Assembly: GCA_016302185.1 (NCBI GenBank)
Contig: JAEDOC010000104.1
Location: 1 to 7,379 of the forward strand
Direction of reading: 5' to 3'
Origin: Clostridium sp.
Lineage (GTDB): Bacteria > Bacillota > Clostridia > Lachnospirales > Lachnospiraceae
Length of the DNA stretch: 7,379 nucleotides
Positions 1-5,632 of this stretch are shown here, piece after piece (the first letter of the stretch is position 1; each line of letters begins with the position of its first letter). The notes beneath the pieces are model-generated. The model did no database searches. It had not been told where the DNA came from and was given only the letters and a program-made list of their open reading frames with translations. The position numbers were made by a program, and so were the translations under genes.

Positions 1-466
1 ATCTGTAATGAGCAAATGCCTTGTTAGCCTCTGCCATCTTATGCATATCTTCTTTCTTCTTTACAGATGCGCCGGTGTTGTTAGCTGCATCCAGAATCTC
101 TTTTGCCAGTCTCTCTTCCTGAGTCTTCTCGCCTCTCTTACGGGAGTACAGAGTGATCCAGCGAAGTGCAAGAGCCTGTCTTCTCTCCGGCTTAACCTCG
201 ATCGGTACCTGATAGGTAGCACCACCGATACGTTTTGCCTTAACCTCCAGAACCGGCATGATGTTGTTCATTGCCTCTTCAAATACTTCAATTGCGTCCT
301 TTCCGGACTCAGCTGCTACACGGTCAAATGCGCCGTATACGATCTTCTGAGCAACACCCTTCTTGCCGTCCAGCATAATGTTGTTGATTAATTTGGTAAC
401 AACCTTATTGTTGTACAGCGGATCTGCTAATACGTCTCTTTTCTGAGTATGTCCTTTACGTGGCAC
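1..466 (-). CDS. rpsG: 30S ribosomal protein S7, missing only its last codon and stop
   Basis: S7 is a primary binder of the 3' major domain of 16S rRNA and organises the head of the small subunit next to the E and P sites. Translating the minus strand gives 155 codons, and the single base left at position 1 is the T of the expected final Trp codon, so the protein is the usual 156 residues. Visible family landmarks are PRKGHTQKRD at the N-terminus, the segment GGATYQVPIEV followed by RRQALALRWI, and the C-terminal run NTGASVKKKEDMHKM ending in AFAHYR. The start is GTG at 466-464, because family proteins begin exactly at PRKG and a strong Shine-Dalgarno lies just upstream. The gene follows rpsL in the same direction, the conserved str operon order, so fusA and tuf probably lie beyond the left edge. 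The identification is secure. Confidence 0.97.
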   Translation of the reverse strand, partial: MPRKGHTQKRDVLADPLYNNKVVTKLINNIMLDGKKGVAQKIVYGAFDRVAAESGKDAIEVFEEAMNNIMPVLEVKAKRIGGATYQVPIEVKPERRQALALRWITLYSRKRGEKTQEERLAKEILDAANNTGASVKKKEDMHKMAEANKAFAHYR

Positions 467-664
467 GTTACTTCCCTCCTTAATATCTGCTTCGGCTTCG
501 GAAATCTAAGCCAAAGCCATTCATTAGATCTTAGGTACTCGCATGCAGTGCTTACCGCACTATTCGCGTTCGTGCTCGGTTCTATGATTAACCTGCAACC
601 CACAGGGTCAATATCAAAGTCCGGCACTAAAATTCTAAATTTCTAAAGAATTCTACCTAATTAA
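467..664 (-). other. rpsL-rpsG intergenic region, transcribed leader of rpsG
   Basis: This 198-base spacer holds no convincing gene; the short open frames on both strands lack family resemblance or a ribosome binding site. Read as mRNA it contains small inverted repeats: AGTGC-GGTAA-GCACT (561-547), ACCC-TGT-GGGT (608-598) and an AT-rich repeat around 653-627. In E. coli the rpsL-rpsG spacer is the site where S7 represses its own translation. Whether that control exists here is not shown by the sequence, and no clear likeness to the S7 site of 16S rRNA was recognised. No T-tract terminator is present, so rpsG is probably co-transcribed with rpsL. Confidence 0.6.
475..480 (-). promoter_or_regulatory. 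Ribosome binding site of rpsG, fixing a GTG start
   Basis: On the minus strand the sequence reads AGGAGG, then eight bases, then GTG. This full Shine-Dalgarno match decides for the GTG at 466-464; no in-frame ATG lies nearby. Confidence 0.9.
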
Positions 665-1084
665 TTATTTTTTGTCTTTCGGTCTCTTTGCACCGTATTT
701 GGAACGAGCCTGTTTTCTGTTGGCTACGCCTGCAGTATCAAGAGTACCTCTGATGATGTGGTATCTGGTACCAGGTAAATCCTTAACACGGCCGCCACGG
801 ATCAGAACAACGCTATGCTCCTGTAAGTTGTGACCCTCACCCGGGATATAGCTTGTTACTTCGATTCCGTTGGAAAGACGTACTCTGGCGATCTTTCTAA
901 GAGCAGAGTTCGGCTTCTTCGGTGTAGCAGTCTTAACGGCTGTACAAACGCCTCTCTTCTGCGGAGCAGAAACGTCAATAGCTCTCTTCTGTAAAGAGTT
1001 GTATCCTTTCTGCAGAGCCGGAGCTGTAGATTTCTTCTCAGATGTCTGTCTTCCCTTTCTTACTAACTGGTTGAATGTTGGCAT
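665..1084 (-). CDS. rpsL: 30S ribosomal protein S12
   Basis: S12 sits at the decoding centre of the small subunit and helps monitor codon-anticodon pairing; it is the classical target of streptomycin-resistance mutations. The protein has 139 residues and begins MPTFNQLVRKGRQ. It is longer than the 124-residue E. coli protein because of an extra segment between about residues 18 and 40, as in other Gram-positive S12 proteins. The decoding loop TPKKPNSALRK (residues 54-64) and the loop GGRVKDLPGTRYH (97-109) are intact. The lysines where streptomycin-resistance changes usually occur (K56 and K101 here) are unchanged. The Asp after K101 is the residue that carries the beta-methylthio mark in some bacteria. 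The open frame extends upstream to 1225, but the start at 1084 matches the family and has a perfect ribosome binding site. It is the first gene of the str operon. Confidence 0.98.
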   Translation of the reverse strand: MPTFNQLVRKGRQTSEKKSTAPALQKGYNSLQKRAIDVSAPQKRGVCTAVKTATPKKPNSALRKIARVRLSNGIEVTSYIPGEGHNLQEHSVVLIRGGRVKDLPGTRYHIIRGTLDTAGVANRKQARSKYGAKRPKDKK

Positions 1085-1090
1085 CCTTTT

Positions 1091-1098
1091 CACCTCCT
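1091..1098 (-). promoter_or_regulatory. Ribosome binding site of rpsL
   Basis: The minus strand reads AGGAGGTG ahead of the ATG at 1084, with eight bases between AGGAGG and the start codon. It is complementary to the 16S rRNA 3' end over eight bases and rules out the longer upstream reading frame. Confidence 0.92.
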
Positions 1099-1174
1099 GT
1101 GATATTGTCTGTGGTTGCTTTTTAAGCTTGTATTTTTGCGCGCAATAATTCCGTTGAATTTCGCACACTTGCTT

Positions 1175-1203
1175 ATTATATACAGTTTGCGGAATCGTGT
1201 CAA
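1175..1203 (-). promoter_or_regulatory. Consensus sigma-A promoter of the str operon
   Basis: On the minus strand TTGACA (1203-1198) and TATAAT (1180-1175) are separated by exactly 17 bases, so both hexamers and the spacing are perfect consensus. Transcription is expected to start near 1168, giving an rpsL leader of about 85 bases. A promoter this strong fits a ribosomal protein operon. A T/A-rich stretch lies just upstream (about 1204-1230) and could act as an UP element. Confidence 0.93.
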
Positions 1204-1291
1204 GGCATAAAATAAAAAAAAGCAAGGTTTTTTGCGGGTTTTCCGTTCTTTCTTCTCTTTGAAGGAAGTGCTTCTTCCATTATGCCCGTGA

Positions 1292-1320
1292 TTGCAATTT
1301 CTAAACCTCCGCAGTACAAT
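1292..1320 (+). promoter_or_regulatory. Predicted sigma-A promoter of the M20 hydrolase gene
   Basis: TTGCAA (1292-1297) and TACAAT (1315-1320) are spaced by 17 bases. The predicted start near 1327 leaves a leader of about 50 bases before the ATG at 1378. This argues against the in-frame ATG at 1282, which would place the promoter inside the gene. The rest of the gap between the divergent rpsL promoter and this gene shows no gene. Confidence 0.6.
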
Positions 1321-1377
1321 AAAATCAGTGAAACAAGCGCATTGACAGAATATCGACGCAGAAAGGAAACAGAAGTT

Positions 1378-2643
1378 ATGAGTTCATGCAGCGCAGCACG
1401 TATTCAAAAAAATATAGAAGAGCTGGCATGCTTCAGCCAGACTCCCGGTTCCGGCTGTACCCGTCCCAGCTACACAGAGGAATTCCGCCTTGCGGCTGAC
1501 TATATCATAGAAGAAATGCGTTCCGCCGGCTTATCGGTACGGGTGGATGCCGCCGGCAGCCTGATCGGACGGTTTGGAGACCCTCTGGCCGAAGGTCCCG
1601 TCCTCCTCACCGGCAGTCACTTTGACAGCGTTCCTCACGGCGGCAATTTTGACGGCCCGGCCGGTATCTTCGCTGCTCTGGAGGCAGTGCGGGTTCTGAA
1701 GGAAATGAACTTTCATCCCGAGATTCCCATCGAAGTCATTGCAATGCCGGAGGAGGAAGGTGCCCGCTTCGGCGGCGGCCTCTTTGCCAGCAGAGCAATC
1801 TGCGGCACTGTCACAAAAGAAGAGCTGGAACGAACCGTGGACAGCAGCGGAATCTCCCAATATGAAGCGATGCGCACCTATGGCCTGAATCCGGAACAAA
1901 TCGCATCGGCACGGAGGGATCCTGCGGAGATCGCCGCGTTTCTGGAGCTTCATATTGAACAGGGTCCGGTGCTGGAACAGACCCAAACACAGATTGGTAT
2001 CGTGGATTCGATCGTCGGACTGCAGTGTTTTCAGATCACTGTGTGCGGCAGGGCCGATCACGCCGGCACCACGCCGCTGACCATGCGGGCCGATGCACTT
2101 CTTGCCGCAGCCAGAGCCATGGCAGCGGCTACTGACACTGCTCTGAGCTTAGAGGACGGAACTGTCATTACCTTCAATTCCATCCACTCCTCTCCGGCCG
2201 CTTCCAACATCGTTTCTTCCAGGGTTACTTTTACCGCAGACTGCCGAAGCTCACGAACCTCCTCCATAAAAACCGTTTTACACGCATTCGAGAACAGCTT
2301 AAAAGCAAGTGCCCGGAAGGCTGCCGGTCTTTTCTGGGAGATCACACCGACACTGGATGCCGCCCCTGCCATCATGCATCCGAAGCTTCTCCAGTTGCTG
2401 GAGGATTCCGCCCGTTCCCTGTCGCTCTCCTGTATGCATCTATCCTCCGGCGCCGGTCATGATGCCATGAATTTTGCCGATGTCTGCCCCACGGCCATGA
2501 TCTTTGTTCCCAGTCGCGGCGGACGCAGCCACTGCCCGGAGGAATGGACGGACTATGCGCAGCTGGCATGCGGGGCAGAGGTTCTTGTGCACACACTGGC
2601 CAAGTTATCCGGCAAAAATCGTATTTCCCTTACTCAGCCATAA
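1378..2643 (+). CDS. M20-family Zn amidohydrolase (allantoate / N-carbamoyl-amino-acid hydrolase type)
   Basis: The 421-residue product belongs to the dinuclear-metal amidases that cut ureido or carbamoyl groups: allantoate amidohydrolase, N-carbamoyl-L-amino acid hydrolase, ureidoglycolate hydrolase and beta-ureidopropionase relatives. Expected metal ligands are all present: H81 in GSHFDSVPHGG, bridging D92 in NFDGPAG, E127 with catalytic E126 in PEEEGARFGG, H192 in LELHIEQGPVLE, and H385 in GGRSHCPEE. The lid/dimerisation domain carries GRADHAGTTP (224-233), N277 and R290, positions that contact substrate in relatives, and SSGAGHDAMN lies at 356-365. The length is typical and no signal peptide is seen, so it should be cytosolic. 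The ATG at 1378 is preferred for its AAAGGA ribosome binding site and the promoter upstream. Which substrate is used cannot be told from motifs. No allantoinase, hydantoinase or carbamoyl-processing gene is nearby, so an AllC name is not justified. Confidence 0.9.
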   Translation: MSSCSAARIQKNIEELACFSQTPGSGCTRPSYTEEFRLAADYIIEEMRSAGLSVRVDAAGSLIGRFGDPLAEGPVLLTGSHFDSVPHGGNFDGPAGIFAALEAVRVLKEMNFHPEIPIEVIAMPEEEGARFGGGLFASRAICGTVTKEELERTVDSSGISQYEAMRTYGLNPEQIASARRDPAEIAAFLELHIEQGPVLEQTQTQIGIVDSIVGLQCFQITVCGRADHAGTTPLTMRADALLAAARAMAAATDTALSLEDGTVITFNSIHSSPAASNIVSSRVTFTADCRSSRTSSIKTVLHAFENSLKASARKAAGLFWEITPTLDAAPAIMHPKLLQLLEDSARSLSLSCMHLSSGAGHDAMNFADVCPTAMIFVPSRGGRSHCPEEWTDYAQLACGAEVLVHTLAKLSGKNRISLTQP

Positions 2644-3154
2644 TCACACCGCAGCCAATCTGAGCTCCCGAATTGCCTGCCGGCTGGCTGAAGAAATCGT
2701 CAGGGAACCGGTGAATCACCACCGTTTTTCCCATGATGTCCGGAATGGTGAACCGCTTATCATAAAACGCCGTCCAGGCATAGCCCTGATTGCCCAGAAG
2801 CGGCACCAGATCACCGGCGTGATCCGGATGAAGCCGGCCGGTGGGATTATAATGCCCGTCTGTAAGCGTAAATCCTTTCTCACAGCTTTCTCCGGCATGA
2901 ATATGCATTCCATAGAAATCAGAAGACTGTGGGATTCTGATATTCGGAAGGCCGAATACCTCCGCCTCCACCAGCACGCCTCCGTACGGCGTCTCATAGA
3001 ATTTTACCAGGCCGGACAGCTGCGGCGCCAGTGTCCCTCCCCGTACCCATGCCACCGCCTTCGGTGAGGTATTTTCCAAAAGATAAAGAAATGACAACCG
3101 CGGAGTCGCTGAAGTACTCTGCATTGTGACATTCTGCTCATAGCTGTTCTGCAT
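2630..3154 (-). CDS. Cu/Zn superoxide dismutase-like protein, no export signal
   Basis: The 174-residue product has the SodC fold signature. All seven metal ligands of Cu/Zn SOD are visible: copper-site H84 and H86 in YGMHIHAG, bridging H101 in GHYNP, zinc-site H109, H112 and D115 in LHPDHAGDL, and copper-site H148 in KTVVIH. C91 and C168 match the intrasubunit disulfide. The active-site Arg that guides superoxide (Arg143 in human SOD1) is replaced by Gln165 in NSGAQIGCG. The zinc loop is shorter than in animal enzymes. No signal peptide or lipobox is seen, unlike exported bacterial SodC, so a cytosolic location is likely; dismutase activity is plausible but not assured. The start at 3154 has an AAGG element seven bases upstream, while the alternative ATG at residue 11 has none. 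The last 14 bases overlap the convergent M20 gene and no terminator lies between them. Confidence 0.88.
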   Translation of the reverse strand: MQNSYEQNVTMQSTSATPRLSFLYLLENTSPKAVAWVRGGTLAPQLSGLVKFYETPYGGVLVEAEVFGLPNIRIPQSSDFYGMHIHAGESCEKGFTLTDGHYNPTGRLHPDHAGDLVPLLGNQGYAWTAFYDKRFTIPDIMGKTVVIHRFPDDFFSQPAGNSGAQIGCGVIMAE

Positions 3155-3159
3155 TGTGA
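3118..3159. repeat. 12-base direct repeat around the start of the SOD-like gene
   Basis: TCTGCATTGTGA occurs at 3118-3129 and 3148-3159, exactly 30 bases apart. On the minus strand each copy presents TCACAATGCAGA, so both ATG codons of the SOD-like gene (residues 1 and 11) sit in the same local context. The arrangement looks like a small in-frame duplication of ten codons, or chance; the bases between the copies do not show further repeats. Confidence 0.6.
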
Positions 3160-3230
3160 TACCTTTTTTCTTTCTTCTTATTTCTATATATTCTATGCAA
3201 AAAACATGCAGCGTTTCCCTGCCTTTTTCC

Positions 3231-3259
3231 TTGCCTTCTCTCCTGTTTGGCCGTACAAT
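3231..3259 (+). promoter_or_regulatory. Predicted sigma-A promoter of the dehydrogenase gene
   Basis: TTGCCT (3231-3236) and TACAAT (3254-3259) are separated by 17 bases, giving a start near 3266 and a leader of about 50 bases. The SOD-like gene runs away from the same gap on the other strand. Its own promoter could not be assigned with confidence: AT-rich -10-like sequences near 3184-3198 lack a good -35. Confidence 0.6.
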
Positions 3260-3314
3260 AGAAATAACATGGATATGGAAAAACTACAGAAATAGAAAGG
3301 AAGAAGCTGCTGAT

Positions 3315-4262
3315 ATGAAACTTGTAATTATTGAACCGCTTGGAGTAGACAAAGAAAAACTGCTTTCCATGGCTGCCGATGCGCTTCCGGCTGATTTAGA
3401 AATTGTTTATTATGATACCCGCGTAACTGATACAGAAACTCTGATTGAGCGCGGAAGGGATGCCGACATCATCGCCGTCTCCAATCTTCCGCTGAATGCT
3501 GATGTGATCCATGGCTGTAAAAATCTGAAGATGCTTTCTGTTGCCTTCACCGGAATCGATCACATTGCGATGGATGCCTGCCGGGAGCAGGGGGTATTGG
3601 TCAGCAACTGTGCCGGTTACTCTACGGTTGCCGTTGCCGATCTGGTCTTTGGCATGATCATCGCCCTTTACCGCAATCTGATTCCCTGTGATCAGGCCGT
3701 CCGCAAAGAGGGAACGAAGGATGGTCTGGTTGGTTTCGAACTGGAAGGGAAAAAAATCGGTATTATCGGCACAGGAGCCATCGGCTTACGAGTTGCCTCT
3801 ATCGCCCGCGCCTTTGGCTGCGAGGTACTGGCCTACAGCCGAACAATTAAAAATATAGAAGGAATCCGTTACGTTTCCATGGATGAGCTTCTGTCCACCT
3901 GTGATATCATCTCCTTACATACTCCGCTGACACCTGCCACCCGCGGTCTCATCGGTAAGGACGAGCTGGCAAAGATGAAATCCTCTGCCATCCTGATCAA
4001 CACCGCCCGCGGTCCGGTGGTGGACAGCACCGCTCTGGCCGACGCTTTAAATGAAGGACGAATCGCCGGGGCCGGCATCGACGTTTTTGAAAACGAACCG
4101 CCCATTGCCGCTGAGCATCCTCTGCTTCATGCCAAAAACCTGATCGCTACCCCGCATGTAGCATTTGCCACCAAAGAAGCCCTAATAAAACGTGCGGTTA
4201 TTGTGTTTGAGAATGTGGAAAAATGGCTGGCCGGCACACCGCAGAATGTAATCAGAAATTAG
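3315..4262 (+). CDS. D-isomer-specific 2-hydroxyacid dehydrogenase (glyoxylate/hydroxypyruvate reductase or PGDH-like)
   Basis: The 315-residue protein belongs to the family that reversibly reduces 2-keto acids to D-2-hydroxy acids. The substrate domain comes first, then the Rossmann nucleotide domain (about 100-285) with GTGAIG at 152-157, and the chain returns to the first domain at the end. The catalytic set is complete: R232 in NTARGPVVD, E261 in DVFENEPP and H281 in ATPHVAF. After the second Rossmann strand the sequence is VLAYSRT, with Ser175-Arg176 where NAD-specific members have an Asp; this hints at NADP(H), by inference. No ACT or other regulatory domain is present, unlike many biosynthetic SerA enzymes. 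The ATG at 3315 follows an AGGAAG element 11 bases upstream, and the family-like sequence begins there; the longer open frame upstream is hydrophobic and runs through the promoter. The substrate is not determined. A terminator directly follows. Confidence 0.9.
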   Translation: MKLVIIEPLGVDKEKLLSMAADALPADLEIVYYDTRVTDTETLIERGRDADIIAVSNLPLNADVIHGCKNLKMLSVAFTGIDHIAMDACREQGVLVSNCAGYSTVAVADLVFGMIIALYRNLIPCDQAVRKEGTKDGLVGFELEGKKIGIIGTGAIGLRVASIARAFGCEVLAYSRTIKNIEGIRYVSMDELLSTCDIISLHTPLTPATRGLIGKDELAKMKSSAILINTARGPVVDSTALADALNEGRIAGAGIDVFENEPPIAAEHPLLHAKNLIATPHVAFATKEALIKRAVIVFENVEKWLAGTPQNVIRN

Positions 4263-4277
4263 AAAATATTAACAGAG

Positions 4278-4310
4278 AAAGCAGGGTGCCGCCCTGCTTT
4301 TCTTCTTTTT
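4278..4310 (+). terminator. Intrinsic terminator of the dehydrogenase gene
   Basis: A nine-base-pair stem, AAAGCAGGG (4278-4286) with CCCTGCTTT (4292-4300), closes a five-base loop and is followed by a T-rich tail to 4310. It begins 15 bases after the stop codon and separates the dehydrogenase from the activase transcription unit. Confidence 0.92.
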
Positions 4311-4317
4311 CCACATT

Positions 4318-4331
4318 TGGAATCGATTCCA
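4318..4331. promoter_or_regulatory. Perfect 14-base palindrome of LacI/CcpA operator type
   Basis: TGGAATCGATTCCA is its own reverse complement and has the central CG and TG...CA ends of LacI/GalR-family operators, fitting the pattern TGNAANCGNTTNCA and close to the CcpA cre site. It lies just behind the dehydrogenase terminator and about 130 bases upstream of the predicted activase promoter. The binding protein is unknown and no regulator gene is in the window. Confidence 0.6.
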
Positions 4332-4463
4332 TTTTTATTTTTTTATCGTTTTTGTCCATGCATGTGTTTTCTGATTAAAATTTTTATGATCAATTCGTCA
4401 ATTCTATTCTGTTTTTTCTTCTTTTTTTCTCTTTCTTGTTCTTTCGGCATAACAAACGCCGGA

Positions 4464-4492
4464 TTTACTTTTCAACCGTTCTGTGTTATATT
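4464..4492 (+). promoter_or_regulatory. Predicted sigma-A promoter of the activase gene
   Basis: TTTACT (4464-4469) and TATATT (4487-4492) are spaced by 17 bases. Transcription would start near 4499, giving a leader of about 75 bases that contains the palindrome at 4512-4525. The match is moderate in both hexamers. Confidence 0.55.
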
Positions 4493-4511
4493 AAATTCTG
4501 CGTTTTTTGAT

Positions 4512-4525
4512 CTGGAAATTTCCAG
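4512..4525. promoter_or_regulatory. Perfect palindrome just downstream of the activase promoter, likely repressor operator
   Basis: CTGGAAATTTCCAG is a perfect 14-base palindrome at roughly +14 to +27 of the predicted transcript, a usual place for a blocking repressor. Its half-sites TGGAA/TTCCA are those of the palindrome at 4318-4331, with two rather than four central bases. A shared regulator or DNA looping between the two sites is possible but unproven. Confidence 0.55.
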
Positions 4526-4572
4526 CAGCGATGCCAAAGTGTTACCATGTTTGACAGATATCAGGAGAAACC

Positions 4573-5472
4573 ATGCAGGCAAATGTATTTAAAATAGAAA
4601 AAGCAAACGTCCAGAACGGTCCGGGCAGACGAACCGTTATCTATTTTAAGGGATGCCCGTTGAGATGTAACTGGTGCTCCCATCCTCAAACCAACAATCG
4701 GCCCACAAAAATCCTATGGGACAGCAAACGTTGTCTGTTCTGCCGCCTCTGTGCCACGCAGTGTACATCCGGAAGTCTTTCTTTTGTACATAATAAGTTA
4801 GTCTTTGATCCGAAAAAATGCACAGCCTGCCGTGATTGTGTTGTCCATTGCCCCTCCCGCATGCTTCATTTTGTAGGACAGATGATGGACGAGAAGGAAG
4901 TCATGGACATTATTTTGGAAAATCATACCAGCGGAGAAACCACTGACGGTGTCACCCTTTCCGGAGGAGATCCGCTTCTTCAGCCAAAGTTCGCCGCTTC
5001 CATCCTAAAAGAATGCCATAACCATTCGATCCACACCACACTGGAAACCACCGGTTATTCCAATTCACTTGACTTTTCCCGGGTAGCCGCGCATACAGAT
5101 CTTCTGTATCTGGAGCTGAAGCACTATGATGAACGCAAGCATGTACAGTTTACCGGCGTCTCCAATCAGTCTATTCTGGCAAATCTGGATTTCGCCGTCC
5201 TGATGAAGATCCCTCTGATTGTTCGAATCAGCGTGATCCCCGGAATTAACAATGCAATTTCTGATGCCCATCAATTTGCGAAACTGCTTTGCGAACATCA
5301 GATAAAAGATGTAGAGCTTGTCCATTATCAGGATCTTGGAAAACGAAAATATGAAGATTTCCAGATTCCGGATATGCTGGCTGAGAATTTCTCGCATGAC
5401 CCGACCCACTTAGCCGAATATGCCAATGTTCTGCGCGGCTACGGCTTGAATGTAACAGTTCCTCTTCAATAA
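4573..5472 (+). CDS. Glycyl radical enzyme activase (radical SAM, two extra 4Fe-4S clusters)
   Basis: The 299-residue protein is an activating enzyme that uses S-adenosylmethionine and a 4Fe-4S cluster to abstract a hydrogen from a glycine of its partner enzyme. The radical SAM cluster motif is CPLRCNWC with C28, C32 and C35. A ferredoxin-like insert follows with two CxxCxxCxxxC sets, C54/57/60/64 and C83/86/89/93. This insert separates it from pyruvate formate-lyase activase and places it with activases of glycerol or diol dehydratase, choline lyase, hydroxyproline dehydratase and 4-hydroxyphenylacetate decarboxylase. SAM-binding SGGDP is at 130-134, LELKHYD at 180-186 and VRISVIPGINN at 217-227. 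The N-terminal element usually DGPG(I/V)RT reads NGPGRRT, and WCxNPE reads WCSHPQ, so it is not a close match to a subtype I know. An AGGAGA ribosome binding site lies four bases before the ATG. It stands alone between two terminators, and no partner glycyl radical enzyme is in the window. Confidence 0.93.
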   Translation: MQANVFKIEKANVQNGPGRRTVIYFKGCPLRCNWCSHPQTNNRPTKILWDSKRCLFCRLCATQCTSGSLSFVHNKLVFDPKKCTACRDCVVHCPSRMLHFVGQMMDEKEVMDIILENHTSGETTDGVTLSGGDPLLQPKFAASILKECHNHSIHTTLETTGYSNSLDFSRVAAHTDLLYLELKHYDERKHVQFTGVSNQSILANLDFAVLMKIPLIVRISVIPGINNAISDAHQFAKLLCEHQIKDVELVHYQDLGKRKYEDFQIPDMLAENFSHDPTHLAEYANVLRGYGLNVTVPLQ

Positions 5473-5483
5473 CGACAGATCAG

Positions 5484-5514
5484 AGAGACCGGAAACCCGC
5501 CGGTCTCTTTTTTT
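5484..5514 (+). terminator. Intrinsic terminator of the activase gene
   Basis: A nine-base-pair stem, AGAGACCGG (5484-5492) with CCGGTCTCT (5500-5508), closes a seven-base loop and runs into a T-tract ending at 5514. It begins 12 bases after the stop codon and makes the activase a single-gene unit. Confidence 0.93.
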
Positions 5515-5526
5515 CCGATTTTTCCC

Positions 5527-5555
5527 TTGTCTTTCTTCTTTCCCGGTGTTATAAT
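5527..5555 (+). promoter_or_regulatory. Predicted sigma-A promoter of the BCCT transporter gene
   Basis: TTGTCT (5527-5532) and a perfect TATAAT (5550-5555) are separated by 17 bases. Transcription is expected near 5562, so the start point falls inside the inverted repeats that follow, and the leader is about 70 bases long. Confidence 0.72.
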
Positions 5556-5593
5556 ATGTTCAATAATTTATTGTTTTTATATTTTTTGAACAT
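5556..5593. promoter_or_regulatory. Spaced inverted repeat at the transporter transcription start, possible operator
   Basis: ATGTTCAA (5556-5563) is matched by TTGAACAT (5586-5593), perfect eight-base arms with 22 bases between them and about 30 between their centres, close to three helical turns. The left arm starts directly after the -10 box. Inside the repeat lies a second one, CAATAA-T-TTATTG (5561-5573). A bound dimer or tetramer would block RNA polymerase; alternatively the arms could pair in the mRNA leader. Confidence 0.5.
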
Positions 5594-5598
5594 TCATT

Positions 5599-5611
5599 CA
5601 GGATTATCCTG
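5599..5611. promoter_or_regulatory. Short palindrome in the transporter mRNA leader
   Basis: CAGGAT-T-ATCCTG is a 13-base palindrome with a single central base, ending ten bases before the transporter ribosome binding site. It may be an operator, or a small stem with a TTA loop in the RNA; chance is also possible. Confidence 0.35.
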
Positions 5612-5632
5612 CACCATTTGAAGGGAGAACTC

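Larger units (their letters stand above)
4263..4572 (+). other. 310-base intergenic control region upstream of the activase
   Basis: The gap holds, in order, the dehydrogenase terminator, the CG-centred palindrome, a very T-rich stretch (about 4332-4445) without recognisable function, a predicted promoter, and a second palindrome in the leader. An open frame through the T-rich part encodes only low-complexity Phe/Ser/Cys-rich sequence, lacks a ribosome binding site and overlaps the activase start, so it is not called a gene. No RNA gene or riboswitch was recognised. Confidence 0.65.

Noticed and set aside
8..391. Plus-strand open frame of 127 codons, Cys- and Leu-rich
   Set aside because: It lies wholly antisense to rpsG, resembles no known family and has no ribosome binding site.
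1282..1377. Longer N-terminus of the M20 hydrolase from the ATG at 1282
   Set aside because: The extra 32 residues are not family-like, lack a ribosome binding site and would contain the predicted promoter.
2504..3067. Plus-strand open frame of 187 codons
   Set aside because: It overlaps the M20 gene end and runs antisense through the SOD-like gene, whose seven ligand residues prove the minus-strand reading.
3156..3314. N-terminal hydrophobic extension of the dehydrogenase from a GTG at 3156
   Set aside because: It reads through the predicted promoter and overlaps the SOD-like start; the family-like sequence and ribosome binding site begin at 3315.
1378..4262. An allantoin or purine degradation operon
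   Set aside because: Only one gene fits that pathway, the genes point in different directions and no allantoinase, ureidoglycolate or carbamate gene is present.
4551..4556. TTGACA just before the activase, a perfect -35 hexamer
   Set aside because: No -10 box follows at the right distance and the position would start transcription inside the gene.
4317..4592. Small Phe/Ser/Cys-rich open frame before the activase
   Set aside because: It is low-complexity translation of T-rich DNA covering the palindromes and promoter, has no ribosome binding site and overlaps the activase start.
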